A stretch of 64,000 nt of DNA from Kordiimonas sp. SCSIO 12603 (lineage in GTDB: Bacteria; Pseudomonadota; Alphaproteobacteria; Sphingomonadales; Kordiimonadaceae): NCBI RefSeq assembly GCF_024398035.1, contig NZ_CP073748.1, forward strand, positions 1,313,520-1,377,519, in the 5' to 3' direction. Position 1 is the stretch's first letter. Each line of letters starts with the position of its first letter. The notes beneath the pieces are model-generated. The model searched no databases. It saw only the letters and a program-made list of their open reading frames with translations, and was not told the DNA's origin. This document shows positions 8,477-18,518 of this stretch, one piece after another. A program made the position numbers and the translations under genes.

Positions 8477-10585
8477 ATGGCATTCAAGTTTTCTAATATC
8501 TCCCTGCGGTGGAGAATTGGGGCAATTGTTCTCACGGCGTCTGTGGGTTTCCTTATCATTGCGGCAACGGTTTTTGTTACCAGTCGCGAACGAAACGCGG
8601 TCGATCAGGTAGCTCTGAAGCTAGAGCGGATGACCGGAGAAGCAAATACGCTTAACCTCGCGGTTCTGAAAATGCGTCAGCACGAGAAAGATTTTCTCCT
8701 AAATCGGGATATGGGGTTTGTAACGGCTTATAAGTCGGAACTTCGGATGGCTCTGGCGCTGGAAAGTAGCCTGCAGAGTGAAATTGGTGATGCTGAAACC
8801 AAACAGGAACTCCAATTTATTCGGCAAGCTATAACCTCCCACGGCAGGCGCTTCGAAGCGCTTGTCAAAACCATGCAGCAGTTAGGCCTAACGGAAAACG
8901 AAGGGCTTGAAGGGGCACTTCGTTCTTCTGTGCATAATGCTGAAGCGCAGCTCAAAGCCTACAGTGCTGATGCTCTTACGGTAAAAATGCTGATGATGCG
9001 CCGCCATGAGAAAGATTTCATCATGCGGAAGGCAGATAAATATATTGGCCGTCATGCAACGAGGCTTGCGGAGTTCGAAGCATTATTACCAGCCTCCACG
9101 GTCCCCGAGGGCGAGCGCAGTGCTTTGATGGAACTGATGAAGACTTATCACAGTACCTTTAAAGATTTCGCAGATATCACCCTTAATCGGGAGGCTACTG
9201 TTACCGATCTTGCGGCATTATTTGAACCAGTGCCGGAACTGCTGGACGGTGTGGTGCAATACCTTGAGTTTTCCGCAAGTGAGGCAGAGGCTGAACGTAC
9301 CCGGGTGCAAGATGGTGCTGAACAGCTTATTGTTATTGCCATCACCCTCACCACAATCATTGCGGCGCTGTTCAGTATTTTCGTGGGCTTTTCCATTAGT
9401 CGCCCCATGGAGCGTGTGCGCCTGAGTGTACAAAATATCGCAGGCGGCGCGCTTGATACTGATGTGCCGTGCGTAAGCCAAACCAATTCCATCGGTGCTC
9501 TTGCACGCGCTGTGGATGAAATGCGTGAAGCGATTAAAGCAGGGGAAATTATTAAAGCCAAAGCTGCCGAGCGAGAACGAGAAGAAGGTCGCAGGCGCGA
9601 GGAAGAAATCCGCCGCCAGGCAGAGATGGAACGCAGGCAACAGGAACGTGAAGCAACAGAGGCCGTGCGCCGCATGGAAGCTGCACAGAAAATTGATGGT
9701 CTGATTGAAAACTTCAGACGCGATAGCAATGCTATGAGCACTGTGCTTGTGCGGTCTGTAGAGGCGCTTCAGGCTACAGCAAGCCGCATGGCCGAAATTG
9801 CTGAAGATGCTACAAAAAGCTCATACCACGTACAAAATACAACAGAAGAAACGGCTGATAGCGTGCGGGTGGTTTCCAGCGTTACCGATGAAGTTTCCCA
9901 AGCTATCAGCGATATGAATGCGCAGGTAAAATCAGCGAGTGATACATCCGCAAATACAGTAAATCGCACCGAAGAGGGCAGCGAGGCTATTCGGAGACTT
10001 GAAGAAAATTCAGGCAAGATTGGTGAAATCCTTAACCTTATTGATGATATTGCCGATCAAACCAACCTTCTGGCGCTGAATGCTACCATTGAAGCCGCGC
10101 GTGCGGGTGATGCGGGTAAAGGTTTTGCTGTTGTTGCCTCAGAAGTGAAAAACCTTGCAGGTCAAACAGCAAGCGCAACCGGGGAAATCGCAACCCAAAT
10201 TGAAAATATGCGTGCTGCAACCGAGCAGGCGGTAAAGGCCAATAAGGAAACGGTGGACGGGATTACGGCTCTGAACCAGACACTGGTTTCTATCTCTGGC
10301 GCGGTGGCCCAGCAGGATGCATCCACCCACACGGTGCAGGCAAATGTAGAAACTGCAGCTCGAAGTACAGAAGATGTAAGTCGGGAGATTTTGAATGTGG
10401 TTTCCCGTTCTTCTGAAACCAGTGCAGAGGCCAACAGCGTAATGCAGGCTGCTGAGGATATGAGCGGTGCTGCAGAAAAGCTCACGGTTTTGATCAGTTC
10501 CTTCCTTGATAATGTACAGCAGGTAAAAGGCATGCTCGGGAATGACGTTACGCATCCGCCAGAAATCATGCTTAAAAGTGCATAG
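8477..10585 (+). CDS. Methyl-accepting chemotaxis protein with HBM sensor domain
   Basis: The 702-residue receptor has TM1 at about 13-34, a periplasmic helical domain of about 250 residues, TM2 at about 284-307, a HAMP segment, a charged coiled coil and a full signalling domain with intact tip (about 521-545). The periplasmic part carries two copies of the motif MR-x-HEKDF ([14 protein letters not shown] and [12 protein letters not shown]), diagnostic of the helical bimodular (HBM) domain. In the HBM receptors McpS and TorS-like proteins this domain binds organic acids or a binding protein. The ligand here is unknown. A paralog lies at 15663-17774. Divergent from solute-binding protein copy B. 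Confidence 0.93.
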   Translation: MAFKFSNISLRWRIGAIVLTASVGFLIIAATVFVTSRERNAVDQVALKLERMTGEANTLNLAVLKMRQHEKDFLLNRDMGFVTAYKSELRMALALESSLQSEIGDAETKQELQFIRQAITSHGRRFEALVKTMQQLGLTENEGLEGALRSSVHNAEAQLKAYSADALTVKMLMMRRHEKDFIMRKADKYIGRHATRLAEFEALLPASTVPEGERSALMELMKTYHSTFKDFADITLNREATVTDLAALFEPVPELLDGVVQYLEFSASEAEAERTRVQDGAEQLIVIAITLTTIIAALFSIFVGFSISRPMERVRLSVQNIAGGALDTDVPCVSQTNSIGALARAVDEMREAIKAGEIIKAKAAEREREEGRRREEEIRRQAEMERRQQEREATEAVRRMEAAQKIDGLIENFRRDSNAMSTVLVRSVEALQATASRMAEIAEDATKSSYHVQNTTEETADSVRVVSSVTDEVSQAISDMNAQVKSASDTSANTVNRTEEGSEAIRRLEENSGKIGEILNLIDDIADQTNLLALNATIEAARAGDAGKGFAVVASEVKNLAGQTASATGEIATQIENMRAATEQAVKANKETVDGITALNQTLVSISGAVAQQDASTHTVQANVETAARSTEDVSREILNVVSRSSETSAEANSVMQAAEDMSGAAEKLTVLISSFLDNVQQVKGMLGNDVTHPPEIMLKSA

Positions 10586-10672
10586 ACCAAAGGTTTAAAG
10601 ACGCCTGTTCCCTTTGCGCTTGAAATTCGCTATTGTAACCAAGGGTTTCAGGTGCACCGTGATTGAGGAAAA

Positions 10673-11503
10673 ATGATGGATTTTTTTAAGACAGACTCTG
10701 CGCTCTATGATGAGTGGATTTCAAAGGGCATTGATATGGGCCTCGCCATTCTTGGCGCCCTCCTTATTTTATTTATTGGTCTCCGTGTTGCGGGCTTCGC
10801 TGAAAAGCAGTTAAGAAAGCTCCTTGGTAAAAGTAAAAAGATGGATGAAACGGTTTCCCAGTTCCTTGCGAGCTTGGCGAAATATACCATTATCATTATC
10901 ACCTTCATTGCTATTCTCGGCCAGTTCGGCATTGAAACAACCAGCCTTGTTGCTGTTGTTGGTGCTGCCGGCCTTGCTATTGGTCTTGCGATGCAAGGCA
11001 CGCTTTCAAACGTTGCGGCTGGTGTGATGCTTCTTATCTTCCGTCCGTTCAAGGTGGGGCAGTTTGTTGAAGTGGCAGGCCACTCTGGTGTTGTGAAAGC
11101 GATCACTCTCTTTGTAACTGAGATGGATACTGGCGATAATGTACGTATTGTTATCCCGAACGGCAGTGTGTGGGGCAGCAGCATCCGCAACTTTAACCAT
11201 CATGATATCCGCCGCCTTGATCAGGTTTACGGTATTGGTTACGGCGATGATATCGATAAAGCGATGGATGTAATCAAAGGCGTATTGGCGTCTGATGACC
11301 GCTGTAAGACAGACCCAGAAGCACTTGTTGCAGTGGTTGGTCTTGGTGAAAGCAGTGTGGATATTGTTGTGCGCGTTTGGTGTAATGCCAGCGATTATTG
11401 GCCGCTTAACTTTGCTCTGCTCAAAGCAGTGAAAGAAGCGTTCGATAAAGAAGGCATCAGCATCCCATACCCATGCCGCTCGCTTTACATGGAAAAAAGC
11501 TGA
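10673..11503 (+). CDS. mscS: Small-conductance mechanosensitive channel, MscS family
   Basis: The 276-residue length is that of the minimal MscS type with three membrane helices. The pore helix is recognisable from its Gly/Ala pattern (VAVVGAAGLAIGLAMQGTLS), followed by NVAAGVMLLIFRPFKVGQFVEV. The beta domain follows (IVIPNGSVWGSSIRNF), then an alpha/beta C-terminal domain ending near IPYPCRSLYME. It forms a heptameric inner-membrane valve that opens under tension and protects against hypo-osmotic shock. GAGGAA sits just before the tandem ATG codons at 10673 and 10676. It follows the HBM chemoreceptor by 87 bases and is closed by the terminator at 11540. Confidence 0.92.
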   Translation: MMDFFKTDSALYDEWISKGIDMGLAILGALLILFIGLRVAGFAEKQLRKLLGKSKKMDETVSQFLASLAKYTIIIITFIAILGQFGIETTSLVAVVGAAGLAIGLAMQGTLSNVAAGVMLLIFRPFKVGQFVEVAGHSGVVKAITLFVTEMDTGDNVRIVIPNGSVWGSSIRNFNHHDIRRLDQVYGIGYGDDIDKAMDVIKGVLASDDRCKTDPEALVAVVGLGESSVDIVVRVWCNASDYWPLNFALLKAVKEAFDKEGISIPYPCRSLYMEKS

Positions 11504-11539
11504 TTCATGACCTGTAGATAAACTTATGGGTGTTAATTA

Positions 11540-11567
11540 AGGGCGTTTTCTTAACGCTCTTTTTTTT
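11540..11567 (+). terminator. Rho-independent terminator after mscS
   Basis: AGGGCGTT and AACGCTCT pair with one G-T wobble around a five-base loop, followed by T9. Confidence 0.82.
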
Positions 11568-11685
11568 AAACTTATGTTCTTTTTCGAAAACCTCCAAGAT
11601 CATATTATAGTTGTATTTTCAATGTTTTAAGATTTTTTTTAAAATCTATACAATAATAAAGCACGCAATAGGAGAAACTATTTTC

Positions 11686-11714
11686 TTGACTCTAAACTAT
11701 TAAACTAATCTTAT
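11686..11714 (+). promoter_or_regulatory. Candidate sigma-70 promoter of the lpoB operon
   Basis: TTGACT, a 17-base spacer and TCTTAT stand in the otherwise AT-rich 240-base gap before the lpoB-like gene. The match is good at -35 and moderate at -10. The rest of the gap 11568-11808 shows no coding frame. Confidence 0.35.
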
Positions 11715-11808
11715 TTTCCATGCAGAGGGGGTTATGTTTGGATGAACTATAAGTTCGTTCCCCCTTTATCTATGTCTATACAATCAATGATTAGGTCGGG
11801 GAATTCTC

Positions 11809-12465
11809 ATGCGCCAAATTAGTTCATTTTCTAAGTTCATTAAAAAATCAGTAATGTTAACAGCACTATGTGGTGTTTTGGCAGCATGTGGCGGGCAGGC
11901 AGTTCATAATTCTGCGGGGGTAGCAACTGTTTCGCAAGATCCATCACGTACAGGCGCTGTTGCTGGGGTTGGCATTGAAGGCCAAGACATTCAGGCGATG
12001 ACTGATCAGATGATGAGAGACATGCTGACAAACCCAATGCTGGCTAATGCAGCAAACCCCCCGGCAATTATTGTTGATAGTGGTTTCTTCGTGAATGATA
12101 GCACCCAGCGTATGAACAAAGACCTGATTACCAATCGCCTTCGCGTGAACCTAAACCGTGCTTCTATGGGGCGGATGGTTTTTGTTGGCCGTAATTATGC
12201 AGGCATGGTGCAGCAAGAACGTTCATTAAAGCGTGAAGGTGTGGTTGATACCGCAACACGCGGCACTACACAGGCACAGGCTGGTGCTGATTACCGCCTT
12301 GGTGGCACAATTGCTTCATCAGATAGCCGCGATGCACGCACAGGCATGATGCAGCGTTACACCCAAATTACCTTTGAAATGGTTGATCTGGAACGTGGTG
12401 TTATTGTCTGGAGTGGCATTTATGAGCTTTCAAAAGCTGCCGCAGATGATGTTGTTTACCGCTAA
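11809..12465 (+). CDS. lpoB: LpoB-like penicillin-binding protein activator lipoprotein
   Basis: The 218-residue protein has a lipoprotein signal with lipobox L-A-A-C (Cys at about residue 26). The domain that follows resembles the LpoB/CsgG-like fold (AIIVDSGFFVNDSTQRMNKD, LNRASMGRMVFVGRNYA, ADYRLGGTIASSDS, YTQITFEMVDLERGVIVWSG). In enterobacteria LpoB is an outer-membrane lipoprotein that reaches through peptidoglycan to stimulate PBP1B. The family is wider than that and the partner here is unknown. A terminator hairpin lies immediately after the gene, so it may be expressed above the downstream genes. The downstream COG3014 and YcfL-like genes are its usual companions in other proteobacteria. 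Confidence 0.82.
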   Translation: MRQISSFSKFIKKSVMLTALCGVLAACGGQAVHNSAGVATVSQDPSRTGAVAGVGIEGQDIQAMTDQMMRDMLTNPMLANAANPPAIIVDSGFFVNDSTQRMNKDLITNRLRVNLNRASMGRMVFVGRNYAGMVQQERSLKREGVVDTATRGTTQAQAGADYRLGGTIASSDSRDARTGMMQRYTQITFEMVDLERGVIVWSGIYELSKAAADDVVYR

Positions 12466-12475
12466 CACTATTTTC

Positions 12476-12507
12476 AAGCCAACCTTTCAATAAGGTTGGC
12501 TTTTTCT
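12476..12507 (+). terminator. Terminator or attenuator between lpoB and the COG3014 gene
   Basis: AAGCCAACCTT and AAGGTTGGCTT pair perfectly around TCAAT and are followed by TTTTTCTTTT. The next gene starts only 16 bases later. The element therefore probably acts as partial terminator within the operon, raising lpoB transcript over the rest. Confidence 0.8.
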
Positions 12508-12522
12508 TTTGGGGGTTAAAAG

Positions 12523-14148
12523 ATGCAGAAATCAACTTTATTAGCGACTGTCGCCATTTGCGGCTTGGTTGCATTTACACCTGTGGTCGCTGACGATAGT
12601 GCCGCTCTTCTGGCGCTGAGAAGCCAACCTGCTGTTAGCCAGGATGCACTTGCGCATGAACAGCAATTACAGGCACGCCATGACTATTTGAAAACAACCC
12701 TTAAAGCTGGTGGGCTTTCCAAAGCTGAAAAAAAGCAAATGAAGGCTGATTTGAAGGTTGTAAAAAAAGAACTGAAAGCAGTTAAAAAGGCTAATAAAAA
12801 AGCGCAGAAAGCTTATGATAAACGATTGGCTTCCTTAACGAAAAATCTTCGCAAACAATATGGTATGGGGCCATATCCAGCAGAAATTTCGAACTTTGTC
12901 GCAGATAAACCTGAAGTGTTAAAGCCGTTTTATTCAAGCTTGTTCATTGAAGGTGAACGGAACGCCACGTTGAATTTGAACCGTCTTGGTTTGGCCGCAA
13001 TGGAAGCAGGTTATTATGGGCATGCTGAATGGGCGTTTGATCGTGCGATTGATAAAATCGAAGCAATTTATGCTGATAACCCACAGGCGAAAGCCGCGAA
13101 ATCCAAGTTTAAAGAGGAATCTGTAAAAGATTTTAAAGGCGAGCCATATGAACGCGCTATGGCATATTATTATCGTGGGCTGCTTTATCTTCGGATTGGA
13201 GATTATGAAAACGCCCGGGCCGTTTTTCGTGCTGGCGAATATCAGGATTCGGTCTCTGATCTGGAAGAATTTCAGGCTGATTTTGCGGTTTTGAATTATC
13301 TGGATGGTTGGGCACTTCAGTGCCAAGGTAGAAATGGGGAAGAACCCTTCCGTCGGGCCAACGAAGTGCGCCCTAACTTAGCGGCGCCAGCGCCAGAAAA
13401 TAATACATTAATGATTTCAGAATTGGGTGCAGGGCCACAAAAAATTGGCGAAGGTAAATATAACGAAATTCTGAAATTTGAGAAAGATGAACGCTTTGGT
13501 GAAACCAATGCCAGGTTCATCGTGGAGAACCGCACAGGCGCGACAACAGAATTTACGAATGAAATTGCTTCAAGCGTTTATTGGCAATCTTCCACGCGCG
13601 GTGGCCGCCCTATTGATGGCTTACTTGAAGGGAAAGCTTCCTTTAAGGAAACAACAGATGCCATTGGCGATGGACTGGCAACTGTAGGAACAGGCGTGGC
13701 GCTCGCAGGCCTCGCATCGGGAGATTCTGATGCCGCTCTTATCGGGGCTGGGGTTGCTATTATTGGCGGTATTTTCTCTGCTGTATCTGCCAGTTCAAAG
13801 CCGCAAGCTGATACACGTATGTGGGATAACTTGCCTGATTTGGTAACAGTAAGCACGGGCGCGTTCCGCAGTGTTGGGGAGTATCGCTATTCAACCGTTT
13901 ATTCTGGCCCACACGGTGATATTGCATCGCCATCAGAAGTTTACATGATGGGTGGGGATGATACCTGCGGCATTATATGGACCAGATCGCGTAGCGCATT
14001 AAATGTTCCGGAATCAAGCCCCGGCGCTCGTATGACATGGAAGAAAATGCGCAAACAGAAAAAGCGTGTCCAGCAGAAGGATATGAACTTCCGAAATTGG
14101 CTGCTTGTTGAAGCACCAATAGATACTTTACAGGCTGAATTAAGATGA
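12523..14148 (+). CDS. COG3014-type exported protein
   Basis: The 541-residue protein has a Sec signal (about 1-24, VVADDSAA). A very lysine-rich coiled coil follows (about 55-110), then TPR-like helices (about 140-265, with YYRGLLYLRIGDYENARAVF). A C-terminal domain contains a glycine/alanine-rich segment (GLATVGTGVALAGLASGDSD) that could insert in membrane, then DTRMWDNLPDLVTVSTGAF. The D-x-R-x-W-x-x-L-P motif and the gene order next to lpoB and ycfL fit the COG3014 family of uncharacterised envelope proteins. GGGGG precedes the start. The last codons overlap the next gene (ATGA at 14145), which indicates translational coupling. Confidence 0.7.
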   Translation: MQKSTLLATVAICGLVAFTPVVADDSAALLALRSQPAVSQDALAHEQQLQARHDYLKTTLKAGGLSKAEKKQMKADLKVVKKELKAVKKANKKAQKAYDKRLASLTKNLRKQYGMGPYPAEISNFVADKPEVLKPFYSSLFIEGERNATLNLNRLGLAAMEAGYYGHAEWAFDRAIDKIEAIYADNPQAKAAKSKFKEESVKDFKGEPYERAMAYYYRGLLYLRIGDYENARAVFRAGEYQDSVSDLEEFQADFAVLNYLDGWALQCQGRNGEEPFRRANEVRPNLAAPAPENNTLMISELGAGPQKIGEGKYNEILKFEKDERFGETNARFIVENRTGATTEFTNEIASSVYWQSSTRGGRPIDGLLEGKASFKETTDAIGDGLATVGTGVALAGLASGDSDAALIGAGVAIIGGIFSAVSASSKPQADTRMWDNLPDLVTVSTGAFRSVGEYRYSTVYSGPHGDIASPSEVYMMGGDDTCGIIWTRSRSALNVPESSPGARMTWKKMRKQKKRVQQKDMNFRNWLLVEAPIDTLQAELR

Positions 14149-14615
14149 AAAAAATATTAACGCTTGCTGCGGTTCTTGCAGCAGGGGCTTCTGTTGCAGA
14201 AGCCTCAACCGCTGTTGGTCCAACAGTGAAATGTGATTTTCGCCCCTATAAAAATGTAGTACGCGCGGGCCCGGCTCTTATTTCGGATGTGCCAACAACC
14301 ATGACAGCAATTCCCCTGAATGCTGTGCAAATTGTTGATAAAAACATTCGTAAGAAAATTCTTCCACAGGCTGTGTTTTCGAAACGCACAGCGACAGGTA
14401 CGGTTGAAGTTATGACACGGCTTGTTAACTGTACGGATTATAATCAAGAAGTGCTGGTAAGAACCTCGTTTATGGATATGAACCAGATGCCGCTTGAACC
14501 AACAACCGTTTGGAAGCGAGTGTTTTTATCACCAAAAGCCACGCAGGTTTATTCCGAAAAATCTATTTCTACTGGCGTGGGGTATTTTCTTATTGAAGTA
14601 GACGAAGGGGATTAA
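14145..14615 (+). CDS. ycfL: YcfL-like (DUF1425) exported protein
   Basis: The 156-residue protein has a signal peptide (about 1-20, VAEASTAV) with no lipobox, unlike enterobacterial YcfL. The region TRLVNCTDYNQEVLVRTSF followed by MDMNQMPLEPTTVWKRVFLS fits the Ig-like DUF1425 pattern, in which a strand-rich domain ends with a W-x-x-x-x-L motif. YcfL stands beside lpoB in E. coli and its function is unknown. The start overlaps the stop of the upstream gene by four bases. The similarity is judged by eye and should be treated as probable. Confidence 0.6.
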   Translation: MKKILTLAAVLAAGASVAEASTAVGPTVKCDFRPYKNVVRAGPALISDVPTTMTAIPLNAVQIVDKNIRKKILPQAVFSKRTATGTVEVMTRLVNCTDYNQEVLVRTSFMDMNQMPLEPTTVWKRVFLSPKATQVYSEKSISTGVGYFLIEVDEGD

Positions 14616-14617
14616 GC

Positions 14618-15466
14618 ATGAAGCTATTTATGAAAGCCTGTGTTTTTGCGCTGGCCTGTTCCGCGTTTTATGTGCCTTCGGTTTCCGCACAGCAACGCCC
14701 GAATGTACCGCCGGTGATGAAAAAAGCACCTGAGCCCAAACTGCCTGATCAGAAAGAATTTATCAAAGCCTTCTATCGAGAAAATAAAAAGAAGAGCAGG
14801 CCCCGTTTTATACTATTCTGGAACCGGGAATTTTCTGATGAAGTTGTCACATATTATATTGATTATGTAGCTGCCAGTTCAAACGCTTATGCTAGCGCCA
14901 GCCACAACCCCTATACAGGGCGGACAACGGCCAATGTTTCACCAGGAACGACTGAAGTTACATCTGGTACCCGTCGTTTGAACAAAGATCAGGCCCGAGA
15001 AAATCTAAGGGAATTGTTGAATATGAAGCTGGAAAGCAGCTTCAAAAAAACCATGATCCGGGGTGGTACGCGAGTGATTAACCGGGAAATGGCAATTCGG
15101 ACGACTGGGGCTGATGCAGCCAGCAATGAAGAGGTGAACACACACTCGTTGGAAACCAAAGCCATGGTTGGTAAGGCGGATTTGATGATTGAAATCCTCC
15201 TAACCCCAAGTATGGAAACAGAATCCGGTTTTGCCTTTCAGATGAATGTGATTGAGATTGAAACAGGTGAGAATATCGCCAGCTTGTTTACGGATGGTAT
15301 GCCTCCTGTGATTAACCGACAGGAATTTATTGCCACTAACCGTGGTTTTGAACGCCACACTTTCCTTGAAGGTTTTAGTGATGAAGCTGTCGGCCGCCAA
15401 TTAGCCATTGAAACCATGAAGGAATTAACCAGTTATTGGCAGATGATTGCGGAAATGGAAGGTTAA
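14618..15466 (+). CDS. Exported protein of the lpoB operon, unknown function
   Basis: The 282-residue protein has a Sec signal peptide (about 1-24, SVSAQQ). The mature N-terminus is Pro/Lys-rich, then a domain runs from FIKAFYRENKKKSRPRF to the end. The stretch ADLMIEILLTPSMETESGF followed by AFQMNVIEIETGENIASLF looks like the strand pattern of LpoB/CsgG-like domains, where a lipoprotein reports a summed list of modified attributes. I would not claim homology from this. AAGGGG precedes the start, and the gene follows the ycfL-like gene by two bases. It is the last gene of the operon and probably works in the same envelope process. Confidence 0.6.
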   Translation: MKLFMKACVFALACSAFYVPSVSAQQRPNVPPVMKKAPEPKLPDQKEFIKAFYRENKKKSRPRFILFWNREFSDEVVTYYIDYVAASSNAYASASHNPYTGRTTANVSPGTTEVTSGTRRLNKDQARENLRELLNMKLESSFKKTMIRGGTRVINREMAIRTTGADAASNEEVNTHSLETKAMVGKADLMIEILLTPSMETESGFAFQMNVIEIETGENIASLFTDGMPPVINRQEFIATNRGFERHTFLEGFSDEAVGRQLAIETMKELTSYWQMIAEMEG

Positions 15467-15512
15467 TAGAGAAACGCAAGGTTACTTCACCTTTATAGCA
15501 GATGCATAGAAT

Positions 15513-15538
15513 AGGCGTTTATGGCGCCTTTTCTTTTG
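15513..15538 (+). terminator. Weak terminator of the lpoB operon
   Basis: AGGCG and CGCCT pair around a seven-base loop, followed by TTTTCTTTT. The stem is short. Confidence 0.4.
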
Positions 15539-15662
15539 TAGTTATATGGACTGTCTTAAAAATTCTATAAAAGCGTAACAAACCCCTGCCAAAACTACCC
15601 TAAGTAGGGACGATTGGGGGCTTGGGTGATGAACCGTATTACCCGGAGCTGTGGGGTTTGGT

Positions 15663-17774
15663 ATGATTAAGTTTACGGATGTATCGCTCAGGGCGCGTAT
15701 TGCGGCCACGGTGGCGACTGCGCTTATTGGTTTTCTGGTTATTGGCTATACTATTTTTTCAGCAGGTCAGAAGCTGGATGCAGCAAGCGAAACCTTTTCA
15801 GAAAATGAGCATTATACCACGGAAGCTAAATCCCTGAATTTATCAGCGCTGCAGATGCGCCGGCATGAGAAGGATTTCCTTCTCCGGAAAGATCCAAAAT
15901 ATATCAGTTCTTACCGGAGTGAGGCTGCGAATGCGCTCGCGCGTGCTGATGCCCTTATCGCCCAACTCCCCACTGGCGCGTTAAGGGACAGCGTTCAGAC
16001 AGCGAAAGAAGCACTGGTTGAGCACGGCAAAGTTTTTGAAGAAGTATCTTCGCTTATCACGGTCATCGGGCTGGATGAAACATCAGGTATGGAAGGGGAA
16101 CTGCGTGCCGCCGTGCATGCAGTGGAAGAAAAGCTTAAAGGGTACGGCGCTAAGGACCTGACCATCCTTATGTTGATGATGCGCCGCCACGAGAAAGATT
16201 TTATTCTCCGCCAGCAGGAAAAATATATCACGCGCCATGACACACGTGTGGAAGAATTTAAAGCCGCACTTGAACGGTCAACTGTACCTGTGAGTGAACG
16301 CGGGGAACTTTTGGCACTTATCCAAACGTATAGCACTACATTTAATCAGTTTGCGGATATGAATTTGCAGAAAACTGCGCTTACTGGGCAGCTATCAGCG
16401 CTTTATAAAAATATTCCCGAGGAACTGCAGACAATCTCATCAAAGACAGAAGCCGCGAGAGATGAAGCGCAGGCGGTGTGGATAGAAACCCAGCGTTCTA
16501 CCGAAAACCAAGCGCTCATTACCATTGCCTTCACCAGTGTGGTGGCTGTTGTGTTCAGTATCCTTGTAGGGCGTTCAATCACTGGCCCGCTTACTGAAGT
16601 GAGGAATGCGGTGATGGCAATTGCGGGCGGTAACAGGACAACGCCCGTTGCTTGCCGGGAGCTGGGTGATGCAATTGGTGAACTTGCGCGCTCGGTGGAA
16701 GATATGCGGCTATCGATTATTGAAGGTGAGGAGGCACAATCTGCCCTCTCCGATAGCCGTCGACGCGAGGAAGAACAGCGCTTGGCGCAAGAGCAGGCTG
16801 AAGAAGAAGCGCGCAGAATTGAAGCGCAGAAACAGCGGGAATCTGAAGAAGCGCAGCGCAGGGCAGTTGCCGCAGGGCAGATCAGCCACTTGATCACCAG
16901 TTTCCGTTCTACAAGCACTGAAACAACATCAAAACTACAAACCTGTGTAGGGGAACTGAAACAAGCAGCGGAAAAAATGGTGCATATCGCCAGTAGTGTT
17001 TCTGAAAGCTCCAATAGCGTGATGGCAGCAACCCACCAGACATCTTCAAATGTGCAGTCGCTCGCCGTAGCATCAGATGAGATGGCGGCCTCTATCAGGC
17101 AGGTAAGTGATCAGGTGCAAACTGCGGGCACTATGTCTGGCCATGCGGTTGAAGCAACAGAAGAAGGTAATGCAGCCATTAGCAGGTTGGTGGGTAACAG
17201 CAGCAAGATTTCCCAAGTCCTGAACCTGATTAAGGATATTGCCGACCAAACCAATTTGCTTGCGCTGAATGCTACGATTGAAGCTGCGCGTGCAGGTGAG
17301 GCAGGGAAAGGTTTCGCTGTGGTGGCGAGTGAAGTGAAAAACCTGGCAACCCAAACTTCAGATGCCACAGGTGAAATCTCCCAGCAGATTGAAGAAATTC
17401 AGGCCGCGACCAAAAGCGCTGTTGAAGCCAATGAAAAAACCGCTGGCGGCATTGGTGAATTGAACGCGACCCTAGGTGAGATTTCTTCCGCTGTTGCAAG
17501 GCAGGATGAAACTACTATCAGTGTGGGCAGGAATGTGCAGGAAGCGGCAAGAGGCACCCAGTCTGTCGCCGATGAGATTACAGGTGTTGCTGGTAAGGCT
17601 GATGAAGCAAGCCTTGAAGCTGGTGATGTGATGGAGGTCTCCCAGCGCCTTGCTGCTGCGGCAGATGAAATGGCGTCTACTATTTCTTCCTTCCTTGAAA
17701 CTGTACAGAATGTGCAGGCGATGCTTGATGATGGGCATGAAGGTGAAGACGAAGATGCGCTTCTATTCGCTTAA
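15663..17774 (+). CDS. Methyl-accepting chemotaxis protein with HBM sensor domain (second copy)
   Basis: The roughly 703-residue receptor has the same architecture as the 8477-10585 product. TM1 is at about 14-33. The periplasmic HBM domain has [12 protein letters not shown] and [14 protein letters not shown]2 is at about 280-304, then HAMP, a Glu/Arg coiled coil, and the signalling domain with tip [20 protein letters not shown]. The periplasmic domains differ between the two loci, so the ligands may differ. The start could be the GTG at 15651 or the ATG at 15663. GGGG six bases before the ATG favours the latter. The gene ends in an acidic tail with no CheR-docking motif. Confidence 0.92.
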   Translation: MIKFTDVSLRARIAATVATALIGFLVIGYTIFSAGQKLDAASETFSENEHYTTEAKSLNLSALQMRRHEKDFLLRKDPKYISSYRSEAANALARADALIAQLPTGALRDSVQTAKEALVEHGKVFEEVSSLITVIGLDETSGMEGELRAAVHAVEEKLKGYGAKDLTILMLMMRRHEKDFILRQQEKYITRHDTRVEEFKAALERSTVPVSERGELLALIQTYSTTFNQFADMNLQKTALTGQLSALYKNIPEELQTISSKTEAARDEAQAVWIETQRSTENQALITIAFTSVVAVVFSILVGRSITGPLTEVRNAVMAIAGGNRTTPVACRELGDAIGELARSVEDMRLSIIEGEEAQSALSDSRRREEEQRLAQEQAEEEARRIEAQKQRESEEAQRRAVAAGQISHLITSFRSTSTETTSKLQTCVGELKQAAEKMVHIASSVSESSNSVMAATHQTSSNVQSLAVASDEMAASIRQVSDQVQTAGTMSGHAVEATEEGNAAISRLVGNSSKISQVLNLIKDIADQTNLLALNATIEAARAGEAGKGFAVVASEVKNLATQTSDATGEISQQIEEIQAATKSAVEANEKTAGGIGELNATLGEISSAVARQDETTISVGRNVQEAARGTQSVADEITGVAGKADEASLEAGDVMEVSQRLAAAADEMASTISSFLETVQNVQAMLDDGHEGEDEDALLFA

Positions 17775-17871
17775 AGAGCAGCAATACAGCGGTTTTCTTA
17801 ATATCTTTCCATTGCTTGTGTTTGCCGTCATACTGCCTACATAAAATAAAAGACGACAGGCGAGGAATATC

Positions 17872-18447
17872 ATGGAATTCAGAGGCAATAATGCTCTGCG
17901 CTGGCTTTCTTTCTGGGGCCAGTTTTTAACCTTAATAGTGTTAGTGGTTGTGGTGCTTGAAGTGCCAGAGTGGTCAGGTGTTCTTAAATATTTTGTGCCG
18001 TATATAATGTTGCCACTCACGGCTTACAGTGCGTTTCGCGGTTTTCTTTGGGTGCGGGAAGATAACCCGACACTTCATATCTCTGATGCGGGTATAATCT
18101 ATAGCGGCCTCGGGAATATTCTTATTCCGTGGGATGATGTTATTGAAGTGAACGAAAAGCTTAACATCCACCTGAAAGACGAGAAAAAATACCGTCAGCA
18201 TATGAACTTGGCCCACAGGCTTTCGCTGGTAGAGCGGGGTTTTCTTCATGGTTTGCTGCAATTACCGCGTGCCTCGTTCCTTTTGGAAACAGGGGCGATT
18301 TATGAAGCTATCGAAAAACATATCCCCGACCGTATGGTGGATGCGGAAGATGTTGAATTTGAAGAGCTTACAAATAATTGGGGCCTGAAAGAAGACACAG
18401 AACATCCCCGCCCAACATCCGGTTACGGCGCGAAAAAGAAGAACTGA
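17872..18447 (+). CDS. Membrane protein with PH-like cytoplasmic part (STM3941-like)
   Basis: The 191-residue protein has two hydrophobic helices (about 14-34, LTLIVLVVVVLEV, and 42-60). A strand-rich region follows: LHISDAGIIYSGLGNILIPW, then DDVIEVNE. The pattern I-x-D-x-G-I followed by I-P-W-D-D-V is typical of bacterial PH-like membrane proteins of the STM3941 type, whose function is unknown. The last 40 residues are acidic and then basic (GYGAKKKN). AGGCGAGG precedes the start. It follows the HBM receptor by about 100 bases on the same strand and lies just upstream of an FNR-like box. Confidence 0.6.
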   Translation: MEFRGNNALRWLSFWGQFLTLIVLVVVVLEVPEWSGVLKYFVPYIMLPLTAYSAFRGFLWVREDNPTLHISDAGIIYSGLGNILIPWDDVIEVNEKLNIHLKDEKKYRQHMNLAHRLSLVERGFLHGLLQLPRASFLLETGAIYEAIEKHIPDRMVDAEDVEFEELTNNWGLKEDTEHPRPTSGYGAKKKN

Positions 18448-18453
18448 ATATAG

Positions 18454-18467
18454 TTGATGTGGATCAA
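18454..18467. promoter_or_regulatory. FNR/FixK-type box upstream of the MarR gene
   Basis: TTGAT-GTGG-ATCAA is a perfect match to the TTGAT-N4-ATCAA consensus of FNR/FixK regulators and extends to GTTGAT-N4-ATCAAC. The centre is about 40 bases before a CATCAT element that could be the -10 of the MarR gene. A MarR autoregulatory site is the alternative reading. Confidence 0.6.
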
Positions 18468-18518
18468 CAATATATGTAGCAATCAATCATCATCGTTGCT
18501 TATGCCGAGGACAGAGCT

